From: Anoplopoma fimbria
Lineage: Eukaryota; Chordata; Actinopteri; Perciformes; Anoplopomatidae
DNA: 64,000 nt
Reading direction: 5' to 3'
Assembly: GCF_027596085.1 (NCBI RefSeq)
Contig: NC_072465.1
Location: forward strand, 13,630,857-13,694,856
This document shows positions 44,281-59,200 of this stretch, in pieces. Under the pieces are notes generated by a model. The model saw nothing but the letters and a program-made list of their open reading frames with translations, did no database searches and was not told the DNA's origin. Within the stretch, counting starts at the first letter, position 1; the number at the start of each line of letters is the position of its first letter. The translations under genes were made by a program, and so were the position numbers.

Positions 44281-47200
44281 TCACTTTAGAAAAATATGGA
44301 TATTTTTGAAAAATATCCTCAATTTTTGAAAAATATCCTTACTTTTTGAAAAATATCCTCACTTTTGAAAAATATCCTCACTTTTGAAAAATATCCTCAC
44401 TTTTGAAAAATATCCTCACTTTTGAAAAATATCCTCACTTTTGAAAAAAATATCCTCATTTTGAAAAATATCCTCACTTTTGAAAAATATCCTCGCTTTT
44501 GAAAAATATCCTCACTTTTGAAAAATATCCTCACTTTTGAAAAATATCCTCACTTTTGAAAAATATCGTCAATTTTGAAAAATATCCTCACTTTTGAAAA
44601 ATATCCTCACTTTTGAAAAATATCCTCACTTTTGAAAAATATCCTCACTTTTGAAAAAATATCCTCACTTTTGAAAAATATCCTCACTTTTGAAAAATAT
44701 CCTCACTTTTGAAAAATATCCTCACTTTTGAAAAATATCCTCACTTTTGAAAAATATCCTCACTTTTGAAAAATATCCTCACTTTTGAAAAAATATCACT
44801 TTTTTCACTTTTGAAAAATATCCTCACTTTTGAAAAATATCCTCACTTTTGAAAAATATCCTCACTTTTGAAAAAATATCCTCGCTTTTGAAAAATATCC
44901 TCGCTTTTGAAAAATGTCCTCACTTTTGAAAAATATCCTCACTTTTGAAAAATATCCTAACTTTTGAAAAATATCCTCTTTTGAAAAATATCGTCAATTT
45001 TGAAAAATATCCTCGCTTTTGAAAAATATCCTCACTTTTGAAAAATATCCTCACTTTTGAAAAATATCCTCACTTTTGAAAAATATCCTCACTTTTGAAA
45101 AATATCCTAAATTTTGGAAAATATCCTCACTTTTGAAAAATATCCTCATTTCTAAAAATATCCTCACTTTTGAAAAATATCCTCACTTTTGAAAAATATC
45201 CTCACTTTTGAAAAATATCCTCACTTTTGAAAAATATCCTCACTTTTGAAAAATATCCTCACTTTTGAAAAATATCCTCACTTTTGAAAAATATCCTCAC
45301 TTTTGAAAAATATCCTCACTTTTGAAAAATATCCTCACTTTTGAAAAATATCCTCACTTTGGAAAACATCCTCACTTTTGAAAAATATACTTTTGAAAAA
45401 TATCCTCACTTTTGAAAAATATCCTCACTTTTGAAAAATATCCTCACTTTTGAAAAATATCCTCACTTTTGAAAAATATCCTCACTTTTGAAAAATATCC
45501 TCACTTTTGAAAAATATCCTCACTTTTGAAAAATATCCTCACTTTTGAAAAATATCCTCACTTTTGAAAAATATCCTCACTTTTGAAAAATATCCTCACT
45601 TTTGAAAAATATCCTCACTTTTGAAAAATATCCTCACTTTTGAAAAATATACACACTTTTGAAAAATATCCTCACTTTTGAAAAATATCCTCACTTTTGA
45701 AAAATATCCTCACTTTCTAAAAATATCCTCACTTTTGAAAAATATCCTCACTTTTGAAAAATATCCTCACTTTTGAAAAATATCCACTTTTGAAAAATAC
45801 TTTTGAAAAATATCCTCACTTTTGAAAAATATCCTCAATTTTGAAAAATATCCTCACTTTTGAAAAATATCCTCACTTTTGAAAAATATCCTCACTTTTG
45901 TTAAAATCCTCACTTTTGAAAAATATCCTCACTTTTGAAAAATATCCTCAATTTTGAAAAATATCCTCACTTTTGAAAAATATCCTCACTTTTGAAAAAA
46001 TATCCACTTTTGAAAAATATCCTCACTTTTGAAAAATATCCTCACTTTTTGAAAAATATCCTCACTTTTGAAAAATATCCTCACTTTTGAAAAATATCCT
46101 CACTTTTGAAAAATATCCTCACTTTTGAAAAATATCCTCACTTTTGAAAAATATCCTCACTTTTGAAAAATATCCTCACTTTTGAAAAATATCCTCACTT
46201 TTGAAAAATATCCTCACTTTTGAAAAATATCCTCACTTTTGAAAAATATCCTCACTTTTGAAAAATATCCTCACTTTTGAAAAATATCCTCACTTTTGAA
46301 AAATATCCTCACTTTTGAAAAATATCCTCACTTTTGAAAAATATCCTCACTTTTGAAAAATATCCTCACTTTTGAAAAATATCCTCACTTTTGAAAAATA
46401 TCCTCACTTTTGAAAAATATCCTCACTTTTATTTTGAAAAATATCCACTTTTGAAAAATATCTTCACTTTTGAAAAATATCCTCAATTTTGAAAAATATC
46501 CTCACTTTTGAAAAATATCCTCACTTTTGAAAAATATCCTCACTTTTGAAAAATATCTTACTTTTGAAAAATACTTTTGAAAAATATCCTCACTTTTGAA
46601 AAATATCCTCACTTTTTGAAAAATATCCTCACTTTTGAAAAATATCCTCACTTTTGAAAAATATCCTCACTTTTGAAAAATATCCTCACTTTTGAAAAAT
46701 ATCCTCACTTTTGAAAAATACTTTTGAAAAATATCCTCACTTTTGAAAAATATCCTCACTTTTGAAAAATATCCTCACTTTTGAAAAATATCCTCACTTT
46801 TGAAAAATATCCTCACTTTTGAAAAATATCCTCACTTTTGAAAAATATCCTCACTTTTGACTTTTGAAAAATATCCTCACTTTTGAAAAATATCCTCACT
46901 TTTGAAAAATATCCTCACTTTTGAAAAATATCCTCACTTTTTGAAAAATATCCTCACTTTTGAAAAATATCCTAACTTTTGAAAAAATATCCTCACTTTT
47001 TGAAAAATATCCTCACTTTTGAAAAATATCCTCACTTTTTTGAAAAATATCCTCACTTTTGAAAAATATCCTCAACTTTTGAAAAATATATCAATTTTGA
47101 AAAATATCCTCACTTTTGAAAAATATCCTCACTTTTGAAAAATATCCTCACTTTTGAAAAATATCCTCACTTTTGAAAAATATCCTCACTTTTGAAAAAT

Positions 47201-50200
47201 ATCCTCACTTTTGAAAAATATATCACTTTTGAAAACTTTTGAAAAATATCCTCACTTTTGAAAAATATCCTCACTTTTTGAAAAATATCCTCACTTTTGA
47301 AAAATATCCTCACTTTTGAAAAATATCGTCAATTTTGAAAAATATCCTCACTTTTGAAAAATATCCTCACTTTTGAAAAATATCCTCACTTTTTGAAAAA
47401 TATATCTTCACTTTTTGAAAAATATCCTCACTTTTGAAAAATATCCTCACTTTTGAAAAAAAAATATCCCCACTTTTGAAAAATATCATCACTTTTGAAA
47501 AATATCCTGACTTTCTAAAAATACCTTACTTTTGAAAAATTCCTCACTTTTGAAAAATATCCTCGCTTTTGAAAAATATCCTCACTTTTGAAAAATATCC
47601 TCACTTTTGAAAAATATCCTCACTTTTGAAAAATATCCTCACTTTTGAAAAATATACTTTTGAAAAATATCCTCACTTTTGAAAAATATCCTCACTTTTG
47701 AAAAATATCCTCACTTTTGAAAAATATCCTCACTTTTGAAAAATATCCTGAAAAATATTTTGAAAAATATCCTCACTTTTGAAAAATATCCTCACTTTTG
47801 AAAAATATCCTCACTTTTGAAAAATATCCTCACTTTTTTGAAAAATATCCTCACTTTTGAAAAATATCCTCACTTTTGAAAAATATCCTCACTTTTGAAA
47901 AATATCCTCACTTTTGAAAAATATCCTCAACTTTTGAAAAATATCCTCACTTTTGAAAAATATCCTCACTTTTGAAAAATATCCTCACTTTTGAAAAAAA
48001 TATCCTCACTTTTGAAAAATATCTCAACTTTTGAAAAATATCACTTTTGAAAAATATCCCTTACTTTTGAAAAATATCTACTTTTCAACTTTTGAAAAAT
48101 ATCCTCACTTTTGAAAAATATCCTCACTTTTGAAAAATATCCTCACTTTTGAAAAATATCCTCACTTTTGAAAAATATCCTCACTTTTGAAAAATATCTC
48201 AACTTTTGAAAAATATCCTCACTTTTGAAAAATATCCTCACTTTTGAAAAATATCCTCACTTTTGAAAAATATCCTCACTTTTGAAAAATATCCTCACTT
48301 TTGAAAAATATCCTCACTTTTGAAAAATATCCTCACTTTTGAAAAATATCCTCACTTTTGAAAAATATCCTCACTTTTTGAAAAATATCCTTTTTGAAAA
48401 ATATCCTTTTTGAAAAATATCCTCACTTTTGAAAAATATCCTCACTTTTGAAAAATATCCTCACTTTTGAAAAATATCCTCACTTTTGAAAAATATCCTC
48501 ACTTTTGAAAAATATCCTCACTTTTGAAAAATATCCTCACTTTTGAAAAATATCCTCACTTTTGAAAAATATCCACTTTTCACTTTGAAAAATATCCTTC
48601 ACTTTTGAAAAATATCCTCACTTTTGAAAAATATCCTCACTTTTGAAAAATATCCTCACTTTTGAAAAAATACCACTTTTGAAAAATATCCACTTTTGAA
48701 AAATATCCTCACTTTTGAAAAATATCCTCACTTTTGAAAAATATCCTAGCTTTTGAAAAATATCCTCACTTTTGAAAAATATCCTCACTTTTGAAAAATA
48801 TCCTCACTTTTGAAAAATATCCTCACTTTTTGAAAAATATCCTCACTTTTGAAAAATACAATTTTTTGAAAAATATCCTCACTTTTTGAAAAATATCCTC
48901 ACTTTTGAAAAATATCTTTTGAAAAATATCACTTTTTTGAAAAATATCCTCACTTTTGAAAAATATCCTCACTTTTGAAAAATATCCTCACTTTTGAAAA
49001 ATATCCTCACTTTTGAAAAATATCCTCACTTTTGAAAAATATCTTCACAATTTTGAAAAATATCCTAACTTTTGAAAAATATCGTCAATTTTGAAAAATA
49101 TCCTCACTTTTGAAAAATATCCTAACTTTTGAAAAATACCTTACTTTTGAAAAATATCCTAACTTTTGAAAAATATCCTCACTTTTGAAAAATATCTCAA
49201 CTTTTGAAAAATATCCTCAACTTTTGAAAAATATCCTCACTTTTGAAAAATATCCTCACTTTTGAAAAATATCCTCACTTTTGAAAAATATACCTTACTT
49301 TTGAAAAATATCCTCACTTTTGAAAAATATCCTCACTTTTGAAAAATATCCTACTTTTTGAAAAATATTTCAATTTTGAAAAATATCCTCACTTTTTTGA
49401 AAAATATATCCACTTTTTTGAAAAATATCCTCACTTTTTGAAAAATATCTTCACTTTTGAAAAATATCCTCACTTTTGAAAAATATCCTCACTTTTGAAA
49501 AATATCCTCACTTTTGAAAAATATCCTGAATTTTGAAAAATATCCTCACTTTTGAAAAATACCTTACTTTTGAAAAATATCCTCGCTTTTGAAAAATATC
49601 CTCACTTTTGAAAAATATCCTCACTTTTTTTGAAAAATATCCACTTTTGAAAAATATCCTCACTTTTGAAAAAAAATATCTAACTTTTGAAAAATATCTC
49701 AATTTTGAAAAATATCCTTCACTTTTGAAAAAAATATCTTCACTTTTGAAAAATATCCTCAATTTTGAAAAATATCCTCACTTTGAAAAATATCCTCACT
49801 TTTGAAAAATATCCTCACTTTTGAAAAATATCCACTTTTGAAAAATATCCTCACTTTTGAAAAATATCCTCAATTTTGAAAAATATCCTCACTTTTGAAA
49901 AATATCCTCACTTTTGAAAAATATCCTCAATTTTGAAAAATATCCTCACTTTTGAAAAATATCCTCACTTTTGAAAAAATCCTCACTTTTGAAAAAAAAC
50001 TTTTATCCTCACTTTTGAAAAATATCCTCACTTTTGAAAAATATCACTTTTGAAAAATATCCTCACTTTTGAAAAATATCCTCACTTTTGAAAAATATCC
50101 TACTTTTGAAAAATATCCTCACTTTTGAAAAATATCCTCACTTTCTAAAAATATCTACAATTTTGAAAAATATCCTCACTTTTGAAAAATATCCTCACTT

Positions 50201-53200
50201 TTGAAAAATATCCTCACTTTTGAAAAATATCCTCACTTTTGAAAAATATCCTCACTTTGTAAAATATCTCACTTTTGAAAAATATCCTCACTTTTGAAAA
50301 AATATCCTTTTCACTTTTAATACCTTACTTTTGAAAAATATCCTCACTTTTGAAAAATATCCTCAACTTTTGAAAAATATCCTTTTGAAAAATATTTTTT
50401 GAAAAATAAAAAATCCTCACTTTTGAAAAATATCCTCACTTTTGAAAAATATCCTCACTTTTGAAAAATATCCTCACTTTTTGAAAAATATCCTTTTGAA
50501 AAATATCCTCACTTTTGAAAAATATCCTCACTTTTGAAAAATATCCTCACTTTTGAAAAATATCCTCACTTTTGAAAAATATCCTCGCTTTTGAAAAATA
50601 TCCTCACTTTTGAAAAATATCCTCACTTTTTGAAAAATATCCTCACTTTTTGAAAAATATCCTCACTTTTGAAAAATATCCTTCACTTTTGAAAAATATC
50701 CTCACTTTTGAAAAATATCCTCACTTTTGAAAAATATCCTCACTTTTGAAAAATATCCTCACTTTTGAAAAATATCCTCACTTTTGAAAAATATCCTCAT
50801 TTTGAAAAATATCCTTTTCACTTTTGAAAAATATCCTCAACTTTTGAAAAATAAAAATATCTCACTTTTGAAAAATATCCTCACTTTTGAAAAATATCCT
50901 CACTTTTGAAAAATATCCTCACTTTTGAAAAATATCCTCACTTTTGAAAAATATCCTCACTTTTGAAAAAAATATCACTTTTGAAAAATACTTTTGAAAA
51001 ATATCCTCACTTTCTAAAAATACCCTGACTTTTGAAAAATATCCTCACTTTTGAAAAATATCCTCACTTTTGAAAAATATCCTCACTTTTGAAAAATATC
51101 CTCACTTTTGAAAAATATCCTCATTTTGAAAAATATCCTCACTTTTGAAAAATATCCTCACTTTTGAAAAATATCCTCAACTTTTGAAAAATATCCTCAC
51201 TTTTGAAAAATATCCTCACTTTTGAAAAATATCCTCACTTTTTGAAAAATATCCTACTTTTGAAAAATATCCTCACTTTTGAAAAATATCCTCACTTTTG
51301 AAAAATATCCTCACTTTTGAAAAAAAATATCCTCACTTTTGAAAAATATCCTCACTTTTGAAAAATATCCTCACTTTTGAAAAAAAATATCTTCACTTTT
51401 GAAAAATATCCTCAATTTTGAAAAATATCCTCACTTTTGAAAAATATCCTCACTTTTTGAAAAATATCCTCACTTTTGAAAAATATCCTCACTTTTGAAA
51501 AATATCCTCACTTTTGAAAAATATCCTCAATTTTGAAAAATATCCTCACTTTTGAAAAATATCCTCACTTTTGAACTTTTGAAAAATATCCTCACTTTTG
51601 AAAAAATCCTCACTTTTGAAAAATATCCTCACTTTTGAAAAATATCTCACTTTTGAAAAATATCCTTTTGAAAAAAATTTTTGAAAAATATCCTCACTTT
51701 TGAAAAATATCCTCACTTTTTGAAAAATATCCTCACTTTTGAAAAATATCCTCACTTTTGAAAAATATCCTCACTTTTGAAAAAATATCCTGAAAAATAT
51801 TTTGAAAAATATCCTCACTTTTGAAAAATATCCTCACTTTTGAAAAATATCCTCTTTTTGAAAAATATCCTCATTTTGAAAAATATCGTCAATTTTGAAA
51901 AATATCCTCGCTTTTGAAAAATATCCTCACTTTCTAAAAATACCTTACTTTTGAAAAATATCCTCACTTTTGAAAAATATCCTTACTTTTTGAAAAATAT
52001 ATCCTTTTGAAAAATATCCTTCACTTTTGAAAAATATCCTCACTTTTGAAAAATATCCTCACTTTTGAAAAATATCCTCACTTTTGAAAAATATCCTCAC
52101 TTTTGAAAAAAATATCCTCACTTTTGAAAAATATCCTCTTTTGAAAAATACTTTTGAAAAATATCCTCACTTTTGAAAAATATCCTCACTTTTGAAAAAT
52201 ATCCTCACTTTTGAAAAATATCCTCATTTTGAAAAATATCCTCAACTTTTGAAAAAATATCCTCACTTTTGAAAAATATCCTCACTTTTGAAAAATATCC
52301 TCACTTTTGAAAAATATACAATTTTGAAAAATATCACTTTTGAAAAATATCCTCACTTTTGAAAAATATCCTCACTTTTGAAAAATATCTCACTTTTGAA
52401 AAATATCCTAACTTTTGAAAAATATCCTTTTCACTTTTGAAAAATATCCTACTTTTGAAAAATATCCTCACTTTTGAAAAATATCCTCACTTTTGAAAAA
52501 ATATCCTCACTTTTGAAAAATATCCTCACTTTTTTGAAAAATATCCTCACTTTTGAAAAATATCCTCACTTTTGAAAAATATCCTCACTTTTGAAAAAAA
52601 ATATCCTCACTTTTGAAAAATATCCTCACTTTTGAAAAATATCCTCACTTTTGAAAAATATCCTCACTTTTGAAAAATATCCTCACTTTTGAAAAATATC
52701 CTCACTTTTGAAAAATATCCTCACTTTTGAAAAATATCACTTTTGAAAAATATCCTCACTTTTGAAAAATATCCTCACTTTTGAAAAATATCCTCTTTTG
52801 AAAAATATCCACTTTTGAAAAATATCCTCACTTTTGAAAAATATCCTCACTTTTGAAAAATATCCTCACTTTTGAAAAATATCCTCACTTTTTTTGAAAA
52901 ATATCCTCACTTTTGAAAAATATCCTCACTTTTGAAAAATATCCTCACTTTTGAAAAATATCCTCACTTTTGAAAAATATCCTCACTTTTGAAAAAAAAT
53001 ATCCTTTTGAAAAATATCCTCACTTTTTGAAAAATATCCTCAACTTTTTGAAAAATATCCTCTTTTGAAAAAAATCCTCACTTTTGAAAAATATCCTCAC
53101 TTTTGAAAAATATCCTCACTTTTGAAAAATATCCTCACTTTTGAAAAATATCCTCACTTTTGAAAAATATCCTCACTTTTGAAAAATATCCTCACTTTTG

Positions 53201-56200
53201 AAAAATATCCTCACTTTTTGAAAAATTTTGAAAAATATCCTCACTTTTGAAAAATATCCTTACTTTTGAAAAATATCCTCAATTTTGAAAAAATATCCTC
53301 ACTTTTGAAAAATATCCTCACTTTTGAAAAATATCCTCACTTGAAAAAAATCCTCACTTTTGAAAAATATCCTCACTTTTGAAAAATATCCTCACTTTTG
53401 AAAAATATCCTCACTTTTGAAAAATATATACTTTTGAAAAATATCCTCACTTTTGAAAAATATCCTCACTTTTGAAAAATATCCTCACTTTTGAAAAAAT
53501 ATCTCAACTTTTGAAAAATATCCTCACTTTTGAAAAATATCCTCACTTTTGAAAAATATCCTCACTTTTGAAAAATATCCTCACTTTTGAAAAATATCCT
53601 CACTTTTTGAAAAATATCCTCACTTTGAAAAATATCCTCACTTTTGAAAAATATCCTCACTTTTGAAAAATATCCTCACTTTTGAAAAATATCCTCACTT
53701 TTTTGAAAAATATCCTCACTTTTGAAAAAATATCACTTTTGAAAAATATCCTCACTTTTGAAAAATATCCTCACTTTTGAAAAATATCCTCACTTTTGAA
53801 AAATATCCTCACTTTGGTAAAATATCGTCAATTTTGAAAAATATCCTCACTTTTGAAAAATATCCTCACTTTTGAAAAATATCACTTTTGAAAAATATCC
53901 TTTTGAAAAATATCCTCACTTTTGAAAAATATCCTCACTTTTGAAAAATATCCTCACTTTTGAAAAATATCCTCACTTTTGAAAAATATCCTCACTTTTG
54001 AAAAATATCCTCACTTTTGAAAAATATCCTCACTTTTGAAAAATATCCTCACTTTTTGAAAAATATCCTCACTTTTTGAAAAAATATCCTTTTGAAAAAA
54101 CTTTTGAAAAATACCTCACTTTTGAAAAATATCTTCACTTTTGAAAAATATCCTCAATTTTGAAAAATATCCTCACTTTTGAAAAATATCCTCACTTTTG
54201 AAAAATATCCTCACTTTTGAAAAATATCCTCACTTTTGAAAAATATCCTCACTTTTGAAAAATATCCTCACTTTTTCAAAAATATCCTCACTTTTGAAAA
54301 ATAATATTTTGAAAAATATCCTCACTTTTGAAAAATATCCTCACTTTTGAAAAATATCCTCACTTTTGAAAAATATCCTCACTTTTGAAAAATATCCTCA
54401 CTTTTGAAAAATATCCTCACTTTTGAAAAATATCCTCACTTTTGAAAAATACCTCACTTTTGAAAAATATCCTAACTTTTGAAAAATATCCTCGCTTTTG
54501 AAAAATATCCTCACCTTTGGTAAAATATCCTCACTTTTGACAAATATCCTCACTTTTGAAAAATATCCTCACTTTTGAAAAATATCCTCACTTTTGAAAA
54601 ATATCCTCACTTTTGAAAAATATACACACTTTTGAAAAATATCCTCAACTTCGAAAAATATCCTCACTTTGGAAAACATCCTCACTTTTGAAAAATATCC
54701 TCACTTTTGAAAAAAATATTTTCACTTTTGAAAAATATCCTCACTTTTGAAAAATATCCTCACTTTTGAAAAATATCCTCACTTTTGAAAAATATCCTCA
54801 CTTTTGAAAAATATCCTCACTTTTGAAAAATATCCTCACTTTTGAAAAATATCCTCACTTTTTGAAAAATATCCTCACTTTTGAAAAATATCCTCACTTT
54901 TGAAAAATATCCTCACTTTTGAAAAATATCCTACAATTTTGAAAAATATCCTCACTTTTGAAAAATATCCTCACTTTTGAAAAATATCCTCACTTTTGAA
55001 AAAAATATCCTCACTTTTGAAAAGTATACACACTTTTGAAAAATATCCTCACTTTTGAAAAATATCCTCACTTTTGAAAAATATCCTCACTTTTGAAAAA
55101 TATCCTCACTTTTGAAAAATATCCTCACTTTTGAAAAATATCCTCACTTTTGAAAAATATCCTCACTTTTGAAAAATATCCTCACTTTGTTAAAATACCT
55201 TACTTTTGAAAAATATCTCACTTTTGAAAAATATCCTCAATTTTGAAAAATATCCTCACTTTTGAAAAATATCCTCACTTTTGAAAAATATCCTCACTTT
55301 TGAAAAATATCCTCACTTTTGAAAAATATCCTCACTTTTGAAAAAATATCCTCACTTTGAAAAATATCCTCACTTTTGAAAAATATCCTCACTTTTGAAA
55401 AATATCCTTACTTTTGAAAAATATCCTCACTTTTGAAAAATATCCTCACTTTTGAAAAATATCCTCACTTTTGAAAAATATCTACACTTTTGAAAAATAT
55501 CACTTTTGAAAAATATCCTCACTTTCTAAAAATATCCTCACTTTCTAAAAATATCCTCACTTTTGAAAAATATCCTCACTTTTGAAAAATATCCTCACTT
55601 TTGAAAAATATCCTCACTTTTGAAAAATATCCTCACTTTTGAAAAATATCCTCACTTTTGAAAAATATCCTCACTTTTGAAAAATATCCTCACTTTTGAA
55701 AAATATCCTCACTTTTGAAAAATATCCTCACTTTTTGAAAAATATCCTCACTTTTGAAAAATATCCTCACTTTTGAAAAATATCCTCACTTTTGAAAAAT
55801 ATCCTCACTTTTGAAAAATATCCTCACTTTTGAAAAATATCCTCACTTTTTGAAAAAATATCCTCACTTTTGAAAAATATCCTCACTTTTGAAAAATATC
55901 CTCACTTTTGAAAAATATCCTCAACTTTTGAAAAATATCCTCACTTTTGAAAAATATCCTCACTTTGAAAAATATCCTCACTTTTGAAAAAATATCTCAC
56001 TTTTGAAAAATATCCTCACTTTTGAAAAATATCCTCACTTTTGAAAAATATCCTCACTTTTGAAAAATATCCTGACTTTTGAAAAATATCCTCACTTTTG
56101 AAAAATATCCTCACATTTGAAAAATATCCTCACTTTTGAAAAATATCCTCACTTTTGAAAAATATCCCTTTTGAAAAATATCCTCACTTTTGAAAAATAT

Positions 56201-59200
56201 CCTCACTTTTGAAAAATATCCTCACTTTTGAAAAATATCCTCACTTTTGAAAAATATCCTCACTTTTGAAAAATATCCTACTTTTGAAAAATATCCTCAC
56301 TTTTGAAAAATATCCTACTTTTGAAAAATATCCTCACTTTTGAAAAATATCCTCACTTTGAAAAATATCCTCACTTTTGAAAAATATCCTTTTGAAAAAT
56401 ATCCTCACTTTTTAAAAAATATCCTCACTTTTGAAAAATATCCTCACTTTTGAAAAATATCCTCACTTTTGAAAAATATCCTCACTTTTGAAAAATATCC
56501 TCACTTTTGAAAAATATCCTCACTTTTGAAAAATATCCTCACTTTTGAAAAATATCCTCACTTTTGAAAAATATCCTCACTTTTGAAAAATATCCTCACT
56601 TTTTTGAAAAATATCCTACTTTTGAAAAATATCCTCACTTTTGAAAAATATCCTCACTTTTGAAAAATATCCTCACTTTTGAAAAATATCCTCAACTTTT
56701 GAAAAATATCCTCACTTTTGAAAAATATCCTCACTTTTGAAAAATATCCTCACTTTTGAAAAATATCCTCACTTTTGAAAAATATCCTCACTCTTTTAAA
56801 ATACCTTACTTTTGAAAAATATCCTCACTTTTGAAAAATATCCTCACTTTTGAAAAATATCCTCACTTTTGAAAAATATCCTCACTTTTGAAAAATATCC
56901 TCACTTTTGAAAAATATCCTCACTTTGAAAAATATCCTCACTTTTGAAAAATATCCTCACTTTTGAAAAATATCCTCACTTTTGAAAAATATCCTCACTT
57001 TTGAAAAATATCCTCACTTTTGAAAAATATCCTCACTTTTGAAAAATATCCTCACTTTTGAAAAATATCCTCACTTTTGAAAAATATCCTCACTTTTGAA
57101 AAATATCCTCACTTTTGAAAAATATTTACACTTTTGAAAAATATCCTCACTTTTGAAAAATATCCTCACTTTTGAAAAATATCCTCACTTTTTAAAAAAT
57201 ATCCTCACTTTTGAAAAATATCCTCACTTTTGAAAAATATCCACACTTTTGAAAAAATATCCTTACTTTTGAAAAATATCCTCACTTTTGAAAAATATCC
57301 TCACTTTTGAAAAATATCCTCATTTGAAAAATATCCTCACTTTTGAAAAATATCCTCACTTTTGAAAAAAATCACTTTTGAAATCCTCACTTTTGAAAAA
57401 TATCCTCACTTTTGAAAAATATCCTCACTTTTGAAAAATATCCTCACTTTTGAAAAATATCCACACTTTTGAAAAATATCGTCACTTTTGAAAAATATCA
57501 TCACTTTTGAAAAATATCCTCACTTTTGAAAAATATCAATTTTGAAAAAAATTTTGAAAAATATCCTCACTTTTGAAAAATATCCTCACTTTTGAAAAAT
57601 ATCCTCACTTTTGAAAAATATCCTCACTTTTTGAAAAATATCCTCACTTTTTGAAAAATATCCTCACTTTTGAAAAATATCCTCACTTTTGAAAAATATC
57701 CTCACTTTTTGAAAAATATCCTCACTTTTGAAAAATATCCTCACTTTTGAAAAATATCCTCACTTTTGAAAAATATCCTCACTTTTGAAAAATATCCTCA
57801 CTTTTGAAAAATATCCTCACTTTTTGAAAAATATCCTCAATTTTGAAAAATATCCTCACTTTTGAAAAATATCGTCAATTTTGAAAAATATCCTCGCTTT
57901 TGAAAAATGTCCTCGCTTTTGAAAAATATCCTCAAAAATATCCTCACTTTTGAAAAATATCCTCACTTTTGAAAAATATCCTCACTTTTGAAAAATATCC
58001 TCACTTTTGAAAAATATCCTCTTTTGAAAAATATCCTCACTTTTGAAAAATATCCTCACTTTTGAAAAATATCCTCACTTTTGAAAAATATCCTCACTTT
58101 GAAAAATATCCTCACTTTTGAAAAATATCCTCACTTTTGAAAAATATCCTCACTTTTGAAAAATATCCTCACTTTTGAAAAATATCCTCACTTTTGAAAA
58201 ATATCCTCACTTTTGAAAAATATCGTCAATTTTGAAAAATATACACACTTTTGAAAAATATACACACTTTTGAAAAATATCCTCACTTTTGAAAAATATC
58301 CTCACTTTTGAAAAATATCCTCGCTTTTGAAAAATATCCTTACTTTTGAAAAATATCCTCACTTTTGAAAAATATCCTCACTTTTGAAAAAAATATCACT
58401 TTTGAAAAATATTTTGAAAAATATCCTCACTTTTGAAAAATATCCTCACTTTTGAAAAATATCCTCACTTTTGAAAAATATCCTCACTTTTTGAAAAATA
58501 TCCTCACTTTTGAAAAATATCCTCACTTTCTAAAAAATATCCTCACTTTTGAAAAATATCCTCACTTTTGAAAAATATCCTCACTTTTGAAAAATATCGT
58601 CAATTTTGAAAAATATCCTCACTTTTGAAAAATATCCTCACTTTTGAAAAATATCCTCACTTTTGAAAAATATCCTCACTTTTGAAAAATATCCTCACTT
58701 TTGAAAAATATCCTCACTTTTGAAAAATATCCTCACTTTTGAAAAATATCCTCACTTTTGAAAAATATCCTCACTTTTGAAAAATATCCTCACTTTTGAA
58801 AAATATCCTCACTTTTGAAAAATATCCTCACTTTTGAAAAATATCCTCACTTTTGAAAAATATCCTCACTTTTGAAAAATATCCTCACTTTTGAAAAATA
58901 TCCTCACTTTTGAAAAATATCGTCAATTTTGAAAAATATCCTCACTTTTGAAAAATATCCTCACTTTTGAAAAATATCCTCACTTTTGAAAAATATCCTC
59001 ACTTTTGAAAAATATCCTCACTTTTGAAAAATATCCTCACTTTTGAAAAATATCCTCACTTTTGAAAAATATCCTCACTTTTGAAAAATATCCTCACTTT
59101 TGAAAAATATCCTCACTTTTTGAAAAATATCCTCACTTTGAAAAATATCCTCACTTTTGAAAAATATCCTCACTTTTGAAAAATATCCTCACTTTTGAAA

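Noticed and set aside
33199..51755. Open frames of 63-88 codons inside the 19 bp array (FEKYPHF / FSKVRIFF type repeats)
   Set aside because: They are translations of a 19 bp satellite. One even runs across the N gap. No start context or non-repeat sequence supports a gene.
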